A stretch of DNA of 64,000 bases from Bacteroidota bacterium (GTDB lineage Bacteria > Bacteroidota > Bacteroidia > Bacteroidales > JAAAOM01): contig JAAAOM010000031.1 in assembly GCA_009908855.1 (NCBI GenBank), positions 1 to 64,000 on the forward strand, written 5' to 3'. Positions 16,811 to 26,805 of the stretch are shown here, piece by piece. The notes beneath the pieces were generated by a model. It did not search any database. It saw nothing but the letters and a program-made list of their open reading frames with translations, and was not told the origin of the DNA. The translations under genes were made by a program, and so were the position numbers. The first letter of the stretch is position 1, and each line of letters begins with the position of its first letter.

Positions 16811-18337
16811 ATGACCGATACAGCAATTATTTCAAAAATATGGAACCTGGCCAACGTTTTACGTGACGATGGGGTAAGTTATGGGGATTACCTGGAGCAA
16901 ATCACCTACCTACTCTTCCTGAAGATAGCTGATGAATTGAATAAACCGCCATACAACAAAGGATTGAAATTCCCTCGCCTGAAAGATGTGGAAGGTAACG
17001 AAATTAAAGACGGTGAGTTTTGCGATTGGGAAACGCTTTCAGGCAAAAGAGGTGCAGAATTAGAAGCCTTTTATAACCAGTTGCTACGTAGCTTAAGTAC
17101 GGAGAAAGGTATTTTAGGTCAAATCTTCACCAAAAGCCAGAATAAAATTCAAGACCCGGCCAAACTTTCCCGAGTCATCAACATGATAAACCAAGAACAA
17201 TGGTCAATGATGGGCGCAGACATAAAAGGAAAAATATACGAAGGCTTGTTGGAAAAAAATGCCGAAGACACCAAATCTGGTGCAGGACAATATTTTACGC
17301 CCCGTTCCCTCATTAAAACCATGGTTAAGTGCGTTCAGCCAAAACCCATGAAAACCATTGCCGACCCGGCATGCGGTACAGGTGGTTTCTTTTTGGCTTC
17401 TTATGACTGGATTGCCAATAATCATGAGTTAGACCGGGAAGAAAAGGAATTTCTTAAAAATGAGACTTTCCACGGAAATGAAATTGTTGCCAATACCCGC
17501 CGTTTATGCCTCATGAACATGTACCTGCATAATATTGGCGAAATAGAAGGCAATAGTTACATTTCACCAAACGATGCACTGGTATCTGACGATGGAAACC
17601 GTTTTGATTACGTGTTGACCAATCCGCCTTTTGGTAAAAAGAGTTCCTACACGGTTACCAATGAGCAAGGAGAAGCCGAAAAAGAAGACATCAGTTACAA
17701 CCGTCAGGATTTTTGGGAAACCACCTCAAACAAACAGCTTAACTTTTTACAACATATCAAAACCATGCTAAAGGTTACTGGTCAGGCAGCCGTTGTATTG
17801 CCTGATAACGTATTGTTTGAAGGTGGTGCAGGCGAAGAAGTCCGCAAACAACTCATGAAAACAACCGATTTGCACACTATTTTACGTTTGCCTACCGGGA
17901 TTTTCTATGCACATGGTGTAAAAGCAAATATTTTGTTTTTCGAAAACCGACCTGCGAGCAAGGAAGCCCAGACAAAAGAAATATGGTTTTACGATTACCG
18001 TACCAACGTGCATCATACCCTAAAGAAAAAGCCAATGACATCGGCGGATTTGGAGGAGTTTGTAAAACTCTACAATCCCGAAAACAGGCATAAACGAACC
18101 GAAACATGGAGCGAAGAAAACCCCGATGGCAGATGGCGAAAATTCACCTATGAAGAAATATTAGCAAGAGATAAAACCAATTTGGACATTTTCTGGCTAC
18201 GGGATAAAAGCCTCACGGACTTGGATAATTTGCCCGACCCTGATGTTTTAGCAAGCAAAATAATCGACAATATCGAATCAGGCTTGAATAGTTTTAAAGA
18301 AATTTTGGAAACGATAAACGGAAATACAGAAGAGTGA
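16811..18337 (+). CDS. hsdM: Type I restriction-modification methyltransferase (HsdM)
   Basis: This 508-residue N6-adenine methyltransferase has an N-terminal helical HsdM domain (about 1-130). The SAM-binding motif is DPACGTGG (from residue 185) and the catalytic motif is NPPFG (from 271). It methylates the host target together with HsdS and forms the restriction complex with HsdR. It is the last intact gene of the operon. Its stop overlaps a GTG that begins a degraded ORF. Confidence 0.95.
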   Translation: MTDTAIISKIWNLANVLRDDGVSYGDYLEQITYLLFLKIADELNKPPYNKGLKFPRLKDVEGNEIKDGEFCDWETLSGKRGAELEAFYNQLLRSLSTEKGILGQIFTKSQNKIQDPAKLSRVINMINQEQWSMMGADIKGKIYEGLLEKNAEDTKSGAGQYFTPRSLIKTMVKCVQPKPMKTIADPACGTGGFFLASYDWIANNHELDREEKEFLKNETFHGNEIVANTRRLCLMNMYLHNIGEIEGNSYISPNDALVSDDGNRFDYVLTNPPFGKKSSYTVTNEQGEAEKEDISYNRQDFWETTSNKQLNFLQHIKTMLKVTGQAAVVLPDNVLFEGGAGEEVRKQLMKTTDLHTILRLPTGIFYAHGVKANILFFENRPASKEAQTKEIWFYDYRTNVHHTLKKKPMTSADLEEFVKLYNPENRHKRTETWSEENPDGRWRKFTYEEILARDKTNLDIFWLRDKSLTDLDNLPDPDVLASKIIDNIESGLNSFKEILETINGNTEE

Positions 18338-18808
18338 ATTTAATTGAAAAACATATTAGAAAAACCGAAAAACTACTTAGGGCAATTGAAAAATCGAAAA
18401 TTGCCGACTGGTTGCTAAACGAAGGAATCAGAAAAAATTCTATGCCATGTTTTGGCTGTAATTGAATTGATTTATTTAAAAAACCGCAAATACTTTGACC
18501 TTAAAACACCTCTAAAGCAGCTAATAATTTCAGAACTTACAAAGGCTTCTAATAAAAATTCAGTATTTGAATTAGTGTGGCTTGTGTTCTTTTCAAGATA
18601 TATAGGACTTGGAATTACAAATTTTAGTGAGTACAAAACCGGGAAAAATCCGGAGATAGATTCTAAATCAGTTAATGACCTCGAAACTGAAGCAATAAGG
18701 GTGATAAAACTACTTAATGGATTCACTCCGGCTGAGAAGAATGGAAAGAAAGTGAGCACTCAATTTACTTTTCCTATAAACTTTGTGTTAGACGAAAAGC
18801 AGAGTTAA
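18334..18808 (+). pseudogene. Degraded gene downstream of hsdM (two fragments in different frames)
   Basis: The first fragment runs from GTG 18334 to TGA 18465 (43 codons, with IEKSKIADWLLNEGI). The second runs in another frame from about 18452 to 18808 (118 codons, with RKYFDLKTPLKQLIISEL and VFELVWLVFFSRYIGLGI). The frames meet around 18450-18465 and both lack a natural start or end, as expected after an internal deletion. The N-terminal fragment reminds me of the start of some defence-associated reverse transcriptases (a KLLRAIEKS...DWLL pattern), but this is from memory and the catalytic core is absent. Treat the identity as unknown. Confidence 0.4.
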
Positions 18809-18948
18809 CTCAAGAAATCGGCCACTATCAGGTGGTCATAAAAGATTGGGGTGATGTGGTTTATTCAACTGCATCACTCCATTTGAATATAAGTGGTAAA
18901 TTGAAAGGCCTGTTCTTCGAAACCCTGACGTATTCATATCCCCAATCT

Positions 18949-19575
18949 CTAATACCGCTGTAATATTGGAATGGCTTTAAATGCAAACCCCTTATCCGTA
19001 AAATATTCCAACAAATGCTCTAACGCAAACAACATGTTATCAGCGGCTTTTACCGAGTCATGAAAAACCACAATGCTGCCCGGTTTGGTATGTTTGATGA
19101 CGAAATTCCTGCATTGATCATTTGTAACCTTTTGGCTGAAGTCATAACTCATCACATCCCACATGATAATTTTGTATTCATTACGCAGGTACTTGAGCTG
19201 TGAACGTCTGATTTTACCATAAGGTGGCCTGAAGAGGTTTGAAGGGATAAACATTTTTGCCAATTCAATATCCTTAAAATATTCATCATTGGATGTCTGC
19301 CAACCTTTTAAATGGCTGTATGTATGGTTGCCTGTAACATGGCCGTAATTTAAAATTTGCTGATAGATATCGGGGTATCGTTCCACATTACGTCCAATAC
19401 AAAAGAAGGTAGCTTTGGCCCCGTATTTTTCCAATAAATCAAGGGTTTTTTCTGTTATCTCCGGTGTTGGCCCGTCATCAAAAGTCAGGTATATACCCTG
19501 GTTTTGCCTGGATAAATTCCAGTATAACGAATAATACAGTTTTTTAACAATGCCCGGTGTTTTAGCGGCTATCAT
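18949..19575 (-). CDS. Polysaccharide deacetylase family protein (NodB domain)
   Basis: This 208-residue protein is essentially one NodB domain. TFDDGP (31-36) supplies the catalytic and metal-binding Asp pair, HTYSH (84-88) supplies the two metal His, and RPPYG (116-120) is the conserved substrate-groove motif. The family removes N- or O-acetyl groups from cell-wall or surface polysaccharides. There is no clear cleaved signal peptide, only a weakly hydrophobic N-terminus. Its start overlaps the end of the DUF2723 membrane protein by 4 bp, so the two are cotranscribed. Confidence 0.9.
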   Translation of the reverse strand: MIAAKTPGIVKKLYYSLYWNLSRQNQGIYLTFDDGPTPEITEKTLDLLEKYGAKATFFCIGRNVERYPDIYQQILNYGHVTGNHTYSHLKGWQTSNDEYFKDIELAKMFIPSNLFRPPYGKIRRSQLKYLRNEYKIIMWDVMSYDFSQKVTNDQCRNFVIKHTKPGSIVVFHDSVKAADNMLFALEHLLEYFTDKGFAFKAIPILQRY

Positions 19576-22500
19576 TGCACATTAAAATTGGTCTTCATTA
19601 CCAGATCCTGGATATTTGCATCGAATTGCGTAGCCATTTCTTTTTGGCCAAACTGTCGTGCCAGCTGCATGGTGCCGCGCAATACATATAATGCCAGGTT
19701 TTTCTCCTCTTCCAGCTTGTCAGAAATTTTCGGCGGCAGATTAAGGTAATAATCCATTTCCTGATATGCCTTTTGATGCGCTTTGGTAAGTATATCAATA
19801 CCTTTATCCGCCTGGTTGATTCTGAAGTAGGATTCGGCCATAGTCAGACTGAAATAGCTGTAGGGGATGCGTTCATGGGGCATTAATTCAATGCATTTGT
19901 CCAGCACCTTATGTGCAGAATCTGGTTTATTTTCTTCAACTAATTGCCCTGCGAGCCGACTGAAACTGTTGCGGAAATTGGTAATCATACGCCGGTTATT
20001 CTCATTCAGGTATACAGTAGAATCCTGAATGTTACCCCATTTGTATACATGCATTAAGTTATGATACATTTCATTGGTGTTCACACCGCCTTTTTGTCCA
20101 CGTTCTCCTTTCGATTCAACGGGCACTACCTGGTAGGCCAGTCCGGTAGACAGAAAATATTTTTCCATATTCAGGTAATTCTGATCAGATACGGTTATGG
20201 CATAATACACGGGTCTTTCCCATTGATTGTCGGCCAGCAAATCAAGTATCATTAGATGATTTTTGGTGAGATACTGACGATTGATTTTCCAGTTCATTTG
20301 ATCAACAATTTCCGGATAATATACGGAATCAAGCGTTCCGGTACTGGTAAAGTGTTCTTTATCGATGGTCAATTTAAAATTTTTGGAGGGCAGGTGGTCC
20401 AGCTTCTCTCTATAGCCTGGTAATTGCTTGGTGCGTGCATCGTCGCTGGCAACCCAGTCAATGGCATCTTTGAGCTCGGCAGCCCCCTTTGTGCGTTGTA
20501 CCAGATATACTATATCCCGTGTTCCCTGGATGTATTGATCGGATGTTAGTGAGAATGGGACGGGATCCGATTGATAGGCTTTACGTTTCATTTGATCGAT
20601 ATACCAGCTGGTACCAAGATAGCTCAGGTTCATCACCCGTACATCGGTTCGTACACCTTCCACTTCCTGGACATACCATAGCGGGAATGTATCGTTATCA
20701 CCATTGGTCATTAATATACCATTTTCTTTGCACGAATTCAGATAATTATAGGCAAAATCACGGGCTGTATAACGTCCGGAGCGGTCGTGATCATCCCAAT
20801 TTTCTTTGGCCATAATCGTGGGTACGGCCAGTAAACATAATAATGTAGTTGCCACAGCACTTGCTGAGCCGTTTAATTTTTTAGATAACAACTCCCATAT
20901 TCCCAATACACCCAATCCGATAAAGATGCTAAAGGCATAAAATGATCCGGCATAGGCATAGTCTCTCTCTCTTGGCTGAAACGGAGTTTGGTTGAGGTAT
21001 ATCACAATGGCCAATCCGGTAAGTATAAATAGTGTGAATACAATCCAGAAATCAAGCTTACTTTTTCGGTACATATAAAACAAACCTATCAGTCCCAGCA
21101 GCAACGGCAACATATAATATTGATTTCGTGCCGGGTTGTTTTTTAATGAATCGGGAAGTTTTTCCTGGTTACCCAGTCGTGGATTGTCAATAAAAGGGAT
21201 ACCCGATAGCCAATTGCCTTTCAGCACATCCGTTTTCATGTGTCCCTGAATATCGTTTTGTCGTCCGGAAAAATTCCATAAAAAGTAGCGCAGGTACATA
21301 TAACCTACCTGGTATTTTATAAAAAAGCGGATGTTTTCGCTAAAGGTAGGTTTTTGTACCGTTTTCTGTTGTCCGTCTGGCCCGGTTATGCGTACAGGGA
21401 GTCCTTCTATATCACCCCAGGCTTTATACGCCTCAATATGTTGCGGATCGGGACTGTACATTCGTGGAAACAGTGTTTTGAACTGATCGTCATATTCAAT
21501 GTCCGTTTTGTAATCGGTAATTTCGTATTTTCCGTTCTTTGGTGTGTATTGCGGACTGCCCTGAACATATTCTTCAACGGGAGCATTGTAATAATGTCCG
21601 GTGAATATTGGATGTTCGCCATACTGATCGCGGTTTAGGTATTTAATCAATGAGAATACATTCTCCGGATTATTCTGGTCCATGGGAGGATTGGCATTGG
21701 AGCGTATAATAATAGCCGCATAAGAGGAATAACCGATAAGGATCACCGCAAACGAAATCAATATGGTGTTCATAAGCGCATGTTCCTTGTAAGCATAAAA
21801 ATATATGAATGAAACCAAACCGGCAGTTACCAGCAAAAAGGTAAATGCCCCGTCACCAACCATGGGTAAACCCATCAAAATAAATGCAGATGAATAAATT
21901 ATGGTATTTAAATGGCGGTCTTCTTTAGGCTTGTGGGTTAAATAAATCCCATAAATGATGAACCCTGTCAGCAGCAACAGAAATAGCCAGGCACCTGAAT
22001 TAAAAGGCAAGCCCAAACCATTCACAAATAAGAGTTCAAATTTGGATGCCATTTTAATCAATCCCTGAATTATACCATACATGATAAAAACCAATAATAT
22101 CCCTGAAATGGCCAGGGCAGCGAACACCCCTTTACGACCGGGCTTATATTTTTTAAAATAATATACAAGCACAATGGCAGGTATAGCCAACAGGTTTAAT
22201 AAGTGAACACCGATGGATAACCCGATAAGGTAGGCAATAAGGATCAACCATTTATTGGCATGTGGTTTGCCGGCATTGTTTTCCCATTTAAGAATGGCCC
22301 AGAATACAAGGGCTGTGAACAACGATGAACTGGCATAAACTTCCCCTTCTACCGCTGAAAACCAAAAAGTGTCGGAAAAAGTATAAGCAAGTGCACCAAC
22401 CAATCCGCTACCGATAATGGCCAATATCTGTCCGTTGGTAGCTTTATGATTTTTCACAATTAGTTTACCGGCCAAATGTGTAATGGTCCAGAATAAAAAT

Positions 22501-22775
22501 AAAATTGTAAAAGCACTGGCCAGGGCCGAAAGGGCATTGATGGTTTTTGGAACCATTTCAACGTCTCCGCCGGCAAACAAAGTAAAGAAGCGGCCTAAGA
22601 TCATAAAAAATGGTGCGCCGGGGGGATGGCCAACCTGCAGTTTAAAAGCTGAAGCGATGAATTCACCGCAATCCCAAAAACTGGTAGTTGGTTCAATAGT
22701 CATTAAATATACAAAGGCGGCAATCAGGAATGTCAGCCATCCAACAAGTGAGTTAACCAGATTGAATTTTTTCAT
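19572..22775 (-). CDS. DUF2723 multi-pass membrane protein (protein O-mannosyltransferase-like)
   Basis: This 1067-residue protein begins with a transmembrane segment followed by TIEPTTSFWDCGEFIASAFK and VGHPPGAPFF, the hallmark of DUF2723. The conserved acidic residues there resemble the catalytic loop of GT-C glycosyltransferases. Around eleven or more membrane segments fill the first 600 residues. The C-terminal 400 residues are soluble and tetratricopeptide-like near the end. The family is common in Bacteroidota and related to TMEM260, which mannosylates proteins; the donor and target here are not known. The gene is coupled to the downstream deacetylase. Confidence 0.88.
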   Translation of the reverse strand: MKKFNLVNSLVGWLTFLIAAFVYLMTIEPTTSFWDCGEFIASAFKLQVGHPPGAPFFMILGRFFTLFAGGDVEMVPKTINALSALASAFTILFLFWTITHLAGKLIVKNHKATNGQILAIIGSGLVGALAYTFSDTFWFSAVEGEVYASSSLFTALVFWAILKWENNAGKPHANKWLILIAYLIGLSIGVHLLNLLAIPAIVLVYYFKKYKPGRKGVFAALAISGILLVFIMYGIIQGLIKMASKFELLFVNGLGLPFNSGAWLFLLLLTGFIIYGIYLTHKPKEDRHLNTIIYSSAFILMGLPMVGDGAFTFLLVTAGLVSFIYFYAYKEHALMNTILISFAVILIGYSSYAAIIIRSNANPPMDQNNPENVFSLIKYLNRDQYGEHPIFTGHYYNAPVEEYVQGSPQYTPKNGKYEITDYKTDIEYDDQFKTLFPRMYSPDPQHIEAYKAWGDIEGLPVRITGPDGQQKTVQKPTFSENIRFFIKYQVGYMYLRYFLWNFSGRQNDIQGHMKTDVLKGNWLSGIPFIDNPRLGNQEKLPDSLKNNPARNQYYMLPLLLGLIGLFYMYRKSKLDFWIVFTLFILTGLAIVIYLNQTPFQPRERDYAYAGSFYAFSIFIGLGVLGIWELLSKKLNGSASAVATTLLCLLAVPTIMAKENWDDHDRSGRYTARDFAYNYLNSCKENGILMTNGDNDTFPLWYVQEVEGVRTDVRVMNLSYLGTSWYIDQMKRKAYQSDPVPFSLTSDQYIQGTRDIVYLVQRTKGAAELKDAIDWVASDDARTKQLPGYREKLDHLPSKNFKLTIDKEHFTSTGTLDSVYYPEIVDQMNWKINRQYLTKNHLMILDLLADNQWERPVYYAITVSDQNYLNMEKYFLSTGLAYQVVPVESKGERGQKGGVNTNEMYHNLMHVYKWGNIQDSTVYLNENNRRMITNFRNSFSRLAGQLVEENKPDSAHKVLDKCIELMPHERIPYSYFSLTMAESYFRINQADKGIDILTKAHQKAYQEMDYYLNLPPKISDKLEEEKNLALYVLRGTMQLARQFGQKEMATQFDANIQDLVMKTNFNVQ

Positions 22776-22914
22776 CGCGTGTTTTTTACATTGAAGATTG
22801 AAATAGTCCCTAAATAGAGGAAAATCTTTTAATAACCATTTTGAAATACATTACCTAATTTCCAAATAACGAGATTTTTTGTGTAAATTTAAAATGCAAA
22901 TAAAGATGAAGCCG

Positions 22915-23427
22915 TTAAATATTGTTAAGTATATATCGCCAGGGCTTGTTTATCCAGGGTACACCAGCTGAATCGATATTGATTCGTGGTGTAACCCGAT
23001 AATCCGGGCAATCATCAGCCGTTGCCAGCCAAATTCTGGGTGAGGTAACCAAATGTTCGCCATAATAACTTTTATCCAATTGTAATACCTTTCCCAATCG
23101 TCCGGGTCCTGAAATTCCTTTTACCCCTCTGATAAGTACTGCCTGTGGGTTTCCCTTATCACCGGTAACAATATTCATCATCCAGTACATACCGTATATT
23201 AAATAAACGTATACAAAGCCCCCTTGGTGATACATTATTTCTGTCCGTTTGGTTCGTCCTTTGCTGGCATGGCAAGCCAGGTCTTCTTCGCCCCGATAAG
23301 CCTCTACTTCGGTTATCATATATTCCTGCTGCGGCTTACTGATGTTATGAACGATTCGTTTACCCAATAACTCCGGGGCTACTTCCAATACATCACGTTG
23401 GTAGAATGAATCAGGAAGTCGTGTCAT
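22915..23427 (-). CDS. DNA-3-methyladenine glycosylase (AAG/MPG family)
   Basis: I take the ATG at 23427 as start (170 residues, MTRLPDSFYQ), since the family begins there; the longer frame adds only a tail overlapping the upstream gene. Conserved features are LLGKRIV, ITEVEAY (with the catalytic Glu), DLACHA, MYHQGGFVYVYLIYGMYWMMN and LIRGV, then GPGRL and PRINI. The enzyme flips out and excises alkylated or deaminated purines. It overlaps the end of the O-antigen-ligase-like gene by 17 bp, an operon-like arrangement without an obvious functional link. Confidence 0.92.
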   Translation of the reverse strand: MTRLPDSFYQRDVLEVAPELLGKRIVHNISKPQQEYMITEVEAYRGEEDLACHASKGRTKRTEIMYHQGGFVYVYLIYGMYWMMNIVTGDKGNPQAVLIRGVKGISGPGRLGKVLQLDKSYYGEHLVTSPRIWLATADDCPDYRVTPRINIDSAGVPWINKPWRYILNNI

Positions 23428-24997
23428 GTTCAGGATAGTTGATTTTCTCACGGAAAATAAAAAAGGCATAAAAGAAGGCTACGAATGACACACCAATATG
23501 GGTTTCAAGGGTATCTTCATTAATCATTGACAATAATACAATCATTATAAAAACCTGAGCCAGTTGATCTTTGTGGATGTTCCTGGCAAACAGGGGGTAA
23601 AAAAATGCAAACCATATCCAGGTACAACCAAAAATTCCGAATACCAGCAATGAGGTTACATATTGATTATGGGCACTGTGCCAATAGGCCTTTTTAAGGG
23701 TTGTATCCGTTTGTTGATAAGCATTACTAAAAGCCTCATGAACATCACCGGTTCCTACACCCCACCAGAAATGTTCATCAATAATGTAGAAAGCTATTTT
23801 TAAGAATTCAATACGCTGCAATAATGAATGGCCACTTGCATTACCTCCTTTTTCATAGATATCAATCTCCCAAAAAAGTTGGTAAATTCTTTTGAATATC
23901 CCGGATCTTTTATCAAACAGATAATTGGACATGCCGCCTTCTATATTTTTGATATCCTGTTTGTTTAATGACCATACGCCTACAGAATCTTTGGTTAATT
24001 CTTTCGAGGTAAGGTAGCGGATCAGGGTATGCTTGATGGCCTGGTTGCGCTTGTCATGTTCATTGTAATCAATATTGCTTCGTTCGTTCCATTCTTCCAT
24101 AAGTTCAGTTTCAGCAATGTGTACCCAGATATAATGATTGTTTTCAACGAATGTTTGGGATGTATCGTTGTAATAAGTATTTCCTTGGATACTTTCGGTT
24201 TTTAATTGTGAAAATCCTTCAGCCGGTTGCCGAAGCAAACGGGCAATTGAATGGATATACAAAAACAGAACGAGGGCAATTATTATGGCCAATGAGATGC
24301 CAACCCATCTTATTTTTTTATTCAGAACCAACCTTCCTACGCCAATAGATGTTGAAACCACCACAAAAACGACAATACCGGTTAATGTATGCATTATTCC
24401 CAGGAATATTATAAACCATATTCCGACCACTGCCAAGGCCCATTTTTCCGATGGGTTCATTTTGTTTCGCTGGTAAATTAAAAAATATGTAGCTGTAAAA
24501 ATGGCCATGTTTATGAGTAATGAAAACCGGATATGACTTATAAACACCGATAAATCACGCGTATCAAAGGCTTCAACATTATAAAAATTGGCATAACGGA
24601 TCATACTGGCAACGGTTCCTGCAAAAACAGCCGCAATAAAAAAGTATAACACATTTTTAAATTGTATATTTTTTATGGGTGCTGATGTTCCGATAATCAG
24701 TGGTAGGGCCAATAAGGGGAGTTTAATACGCAAATCAACAATGCCGGCTTTTATATTTTCAGTATTTATTAACCCGAGTAGATACACCAAATATATAGAA
24801 ATGAAAATGGCCAGGCTATATTGGTGTTGTTTGAGTTTGCTGAATTTATTTTTGAATTCGCCTTCCAGCAGCCAGTTTACAGCCAATAACAATTGGCCTA
24901 CGCTTAATCCGAAACGCGATAATGGCAGCGAAACAACAATAAGTATAAGTCCTGCTATATATATTTTCCGGTGTAATTCTTTTGATAACATGCCCAT
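23411..24997 (-). CDS. O-antigen ligase / polymerase family membrane protein
   Basis: The start is placed at the first ATG (24997; 528 residues), because the open frame further upstream uses TTG. The protein has about ten hydrophobic segments and a large periplasmic loop in the middle (about residues 250-410). The pattern HSAHNQY near residue 470 and the WWGVGTGDVHEAF region are typical of Wzy_C proteins, which transfer or polymerise surface glycans. The exact reaction (ligase, polymerase or glycosyl transfer to proteins) cannot be read. It lies near other envelope genes. Confidence 0.8.
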   Translation of the reverse strand: MGMLSKELHRKIYIAGLILIVVSLPLSRFGLSVGQLLLAVNWLLEGEFKNKFSKLKQHQYSLAIFISIYLVYLLGLINTENIKAGIVDLRIKLPLLALPLIIGTSAPIKNIQFKNVLYFFIAAVFAGTVASMIRYANFYNVEAFDTRDLSVFISHIRFSLLINMAIFTATYFLIYQRNKMNPSEKWALAVVGIWFIIFLGIMHTLTGIVVFVVVSTSIGVGRLVLNKKIRWVGISLAIIIALVLFLYIHSIARLLRQPAEGFSQLKTESIQGNTYYNDTSQTFVENNHYIWVHIAETELMEEWNERSNIDYNEHDKRNQAIKHTLIRYLTSKELTKDSVGVWSLNKQDIKNIEGGMSNYLFDKRSGIFKRIYQLFWEIDIYEKGGNASGHSLLQRIEFLKIAFYIIDEHFWWGVGTGDVHEAFSNAYQQTDTTLKKAYWHSAHNQYVTSLLVFGIFGCTWIWFAFFYPLFARNIHKDQLAQVFIMIVLLSMINEDTLETHIGVSFVAFFYAFFIFREKINYPEHDTTS

Positions 24998-25162
24998 GTA
25001 AAAAATCAACAAATATGTAAAATTAAATTAATACAATCGTATGTATTCCGGTCATTAAAATCGTATTTTTAACAAAATGTGATTTAATCGTTTTAAAAAA
25101 TTATATTAATAATTTCTTTAATGTAATTGTACATTTTTATATGATACACAATTCCATACAAT

Positions 25163-25750
25163 ATGTTTGATACCAGCTCTGAGGTTTATATATACGGTAT
25201 TCTTCCCTTTCTTATTTTCCTGGCCCGGGTGGCAGATGTGAGTATCGGTACCTTACGTATTATTTTTATATCACGCGGGCGAAGGTATTTTGCACCCATT
25301 ATGGGATTTTTTGAAATCCTTATATGGGTACTGGCAGTTACCAATATCATGCAAAACCTGAACAACTGGGTATGTTACATAGCCTATGCAGGCGGATTTG
25401 CAATGGGTAATTACGTAGGACTGATTATCGAAGAAAAATTGGCAGTAGGAGATATTATTTTCCGAATCATTGTTACCTCCGATCACAGAGAGCTTATGAC
25501 ACGGTTAAATGCGGCAGGGTTTGGCACAACAGCTATGAAAGCAGAAGGAAGCAAAGCCAAAGTACATGTGGTTTATTCCATTGTGCGCCGCAATAACGCT
25601 GATAAAGTCATGGCCCTGATCAGAGAAACAACCCCGGATGCTTTTTTTACAATGGAAGACATTAAAATGGCCAAAAGCGGAAAAATACCCGTCCCCGGTG
25701 CGCAAAAATCAACCAAACGTTTATTCAGGCGCTGGCGAAAAGGGAAATGA
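25163..25750 (+). CDS. UPF0316-type membrane protein (DUF5698/DUF2179)
   Basis: This 195-residue protein has three N-terminal membrane segments. The motif FLARVADVSIGTLRIIFISRGRR is characteristic of the UPF0316 family. The C-terminal soluble DUF2179-like domain (about 95-175) shows the GFGTT and VVYSIVRR patterns. The C-terminus is strongly basic. The family's function is not established. It lies 119 bp ahead of the rplM gene, with a separate promoter between. Confidence 0.85.
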   Translation: MFDTSSEVYIYGILPFLIFLARVADVSIGTLRIIFISRGRRYFAPIMGFFEILIWVLAVTNIMQNLNNWVCYIAYAGGFAMGNYVGLIIEEKLAVGDIIFRIIVTSDHRELMTRLNAAGFGTTAMKAEGSKAKVHVVYSIVRRNNADKVMALIRETTPDAFFTMEDIKMAKSGKIPVPGAQKSTKRLFRRWRKGK

Positions 25751-25775
25751 TCGAATTTGAAATCATTCAATTTTA

Positions 25776-25805
25776 TTGCATTATCAAAATATAATTGTAT
25801 TTTTG
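25776..25805 (+). promoter_or_regulatory. Promoter of the rplM-rpsI operon
   Basis: A TTG at 25776-25778 and TATTTTTG at 25798-25805 are separated by 19 bp. This matches the Bacteroidota TTG-N19-TAnnTTTG promoter. It predicts a leader of roughly 55-60 bases before the GTG start of rplM. Confidence 0.7.
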
Positions 25806-25869
25806 CAGTCCATTAATTCAAAGAGATTAGTTTAAGTATCTGATTGTTAATTAAAAAAGATAAAACGAA

Positions 25870-26325
25870 GTGGACACTTTAAGTTACAAAACCATATCGG
25901 CTAATAAGTCCAGCGTTAATAAAAACTGGTACGTAGTTGATGCTACTAATCAGTCTCTGGGAAGGCTTAGCTCTCATGTTGCAAAAATAGTCAGAGGCAA
26001 AAATAAAACCTATTTTTCACCTCATATCGATTGCGGCGACCATGTAATCGTTCTGAATGCCGATAAGGTAAGACTCACAGGTAAAAAATGGACGCAAAAG
26101 GAATATGTCCGTCATACGGGCTATCCGGGCGGTCAACGAATTGACACACCTGAAGAAATTCACAGAAAATTCCCTGAACGTCTTATTGAACGTGCTGTAA
26201 AAGGGATGCTACCCAAAAATAGACTGGGCAATCAAATAGCCAAAAATCTTCATGTATACTCGGGTGATCAGCATCCACATGAAGCACAACAGCCAAAACA
26301 ATTGGATTTAAATACCATCAAATAA
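25870..26325 (+). CDS. rplM: 50S ribosomal protein L13
   Basis: This 151-residue protein aligns along its length with L13: NWYVVDATNQSLGRLSSHVAKI, then the GDHVIVLNADKVRLTGKKW block, AVKGMLPKNRLG and LHVYSGDQHPHEAQQP. It is an early assembly protein of the large subunit. The start codon is GTG at 25870. It precedes rpsI by 3 bp, the usual pair. Confidence 0.97.
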   Translation: MDTLSYKTISANKSSVNKNWYVVDATNQSLGRLSSHVAKIVRGKNKTYFSPHIDCGDHVIVLNADKVRLTGKKWTQKEYVRHTGYPGGQRIDTPEEIHRKFPERLIERAVKGMLPKNRLGNQIAKNLHVYSGDQHPHEAQQPKQLDLNTIK

Positions 26326-26328
26326 TAT

Positions 26329-26715
26329 ATGGAAGCGATAAATACTTTAGGAAGAAGAAAATCAGCCGTTGCCCGTGTTCATCTGCGTGAAGGCAAAGGC
26401 AACATAACCATAAACAATGTTGATTTGAAAGAATATTTCGGTCTGCAGCAATTACAATACATTGTAAACCAGCCGTTCTTGCTTGCCGAAATGGAGAATC
26501 AATTTGATATCAAAGCCAACCTTTCGGGTGGTGGAGATAAAGGACAAGCCGAAGCACTTCGTTTAGCCATAGCCAGAGCCATTATTAAGGTTGATGAAGA
26601 AAAACGAACGGTGTTAAAATCAGCCGGCCTGCTCACACGCGATCCCCGTGAGGTAGAACGTAAAAAACCCGGCAGACCAAAAGCACGCAAAAGATTTCAA
26701 TTTAGTAAGCGTTAA
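26329..26715 (+). CDS. rpsI: 30S ribosomal protein S9
   Basis: This 128-residue protein shows the S9 pattern: LGRRKSAVARVHL at the start, GGGDKGQAEALRLAIARA in the middle and the basic tail RKKPGRPKARKRFQFSKR, whose last residues reach the P-site tRNA. It is coupled to rplM with a 3-bp gap. Confidence 0.97.
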   Translation: MEAINTLGRRKSAVARVHLREGKGNITINNVDLKEYFGLQQLQYIVNQPFLLAEMENQFDIKANLSGGGDKGQAEALRLAIARAIIKVDEEKRTVLKSAGLLTRDPREVERKKPGRPKARKRFQFSKR

Positions 26716-26805
26716 ACCAAATTTTTGTTTAGTATCTAAATGGATCAGACTCCTGAATACAAGGGCTACTCATCCATTGCTAAATAAGAATGTAAACAAA
26801 ACAAT

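Noticed and set aside
18843-18948. Inverted repeat AGATTGGGG/CCCCAATCT
   Set aside because: The arms are 88 bp apart and next to a stop codon without a T tract; it could be chance and matches no known site type.
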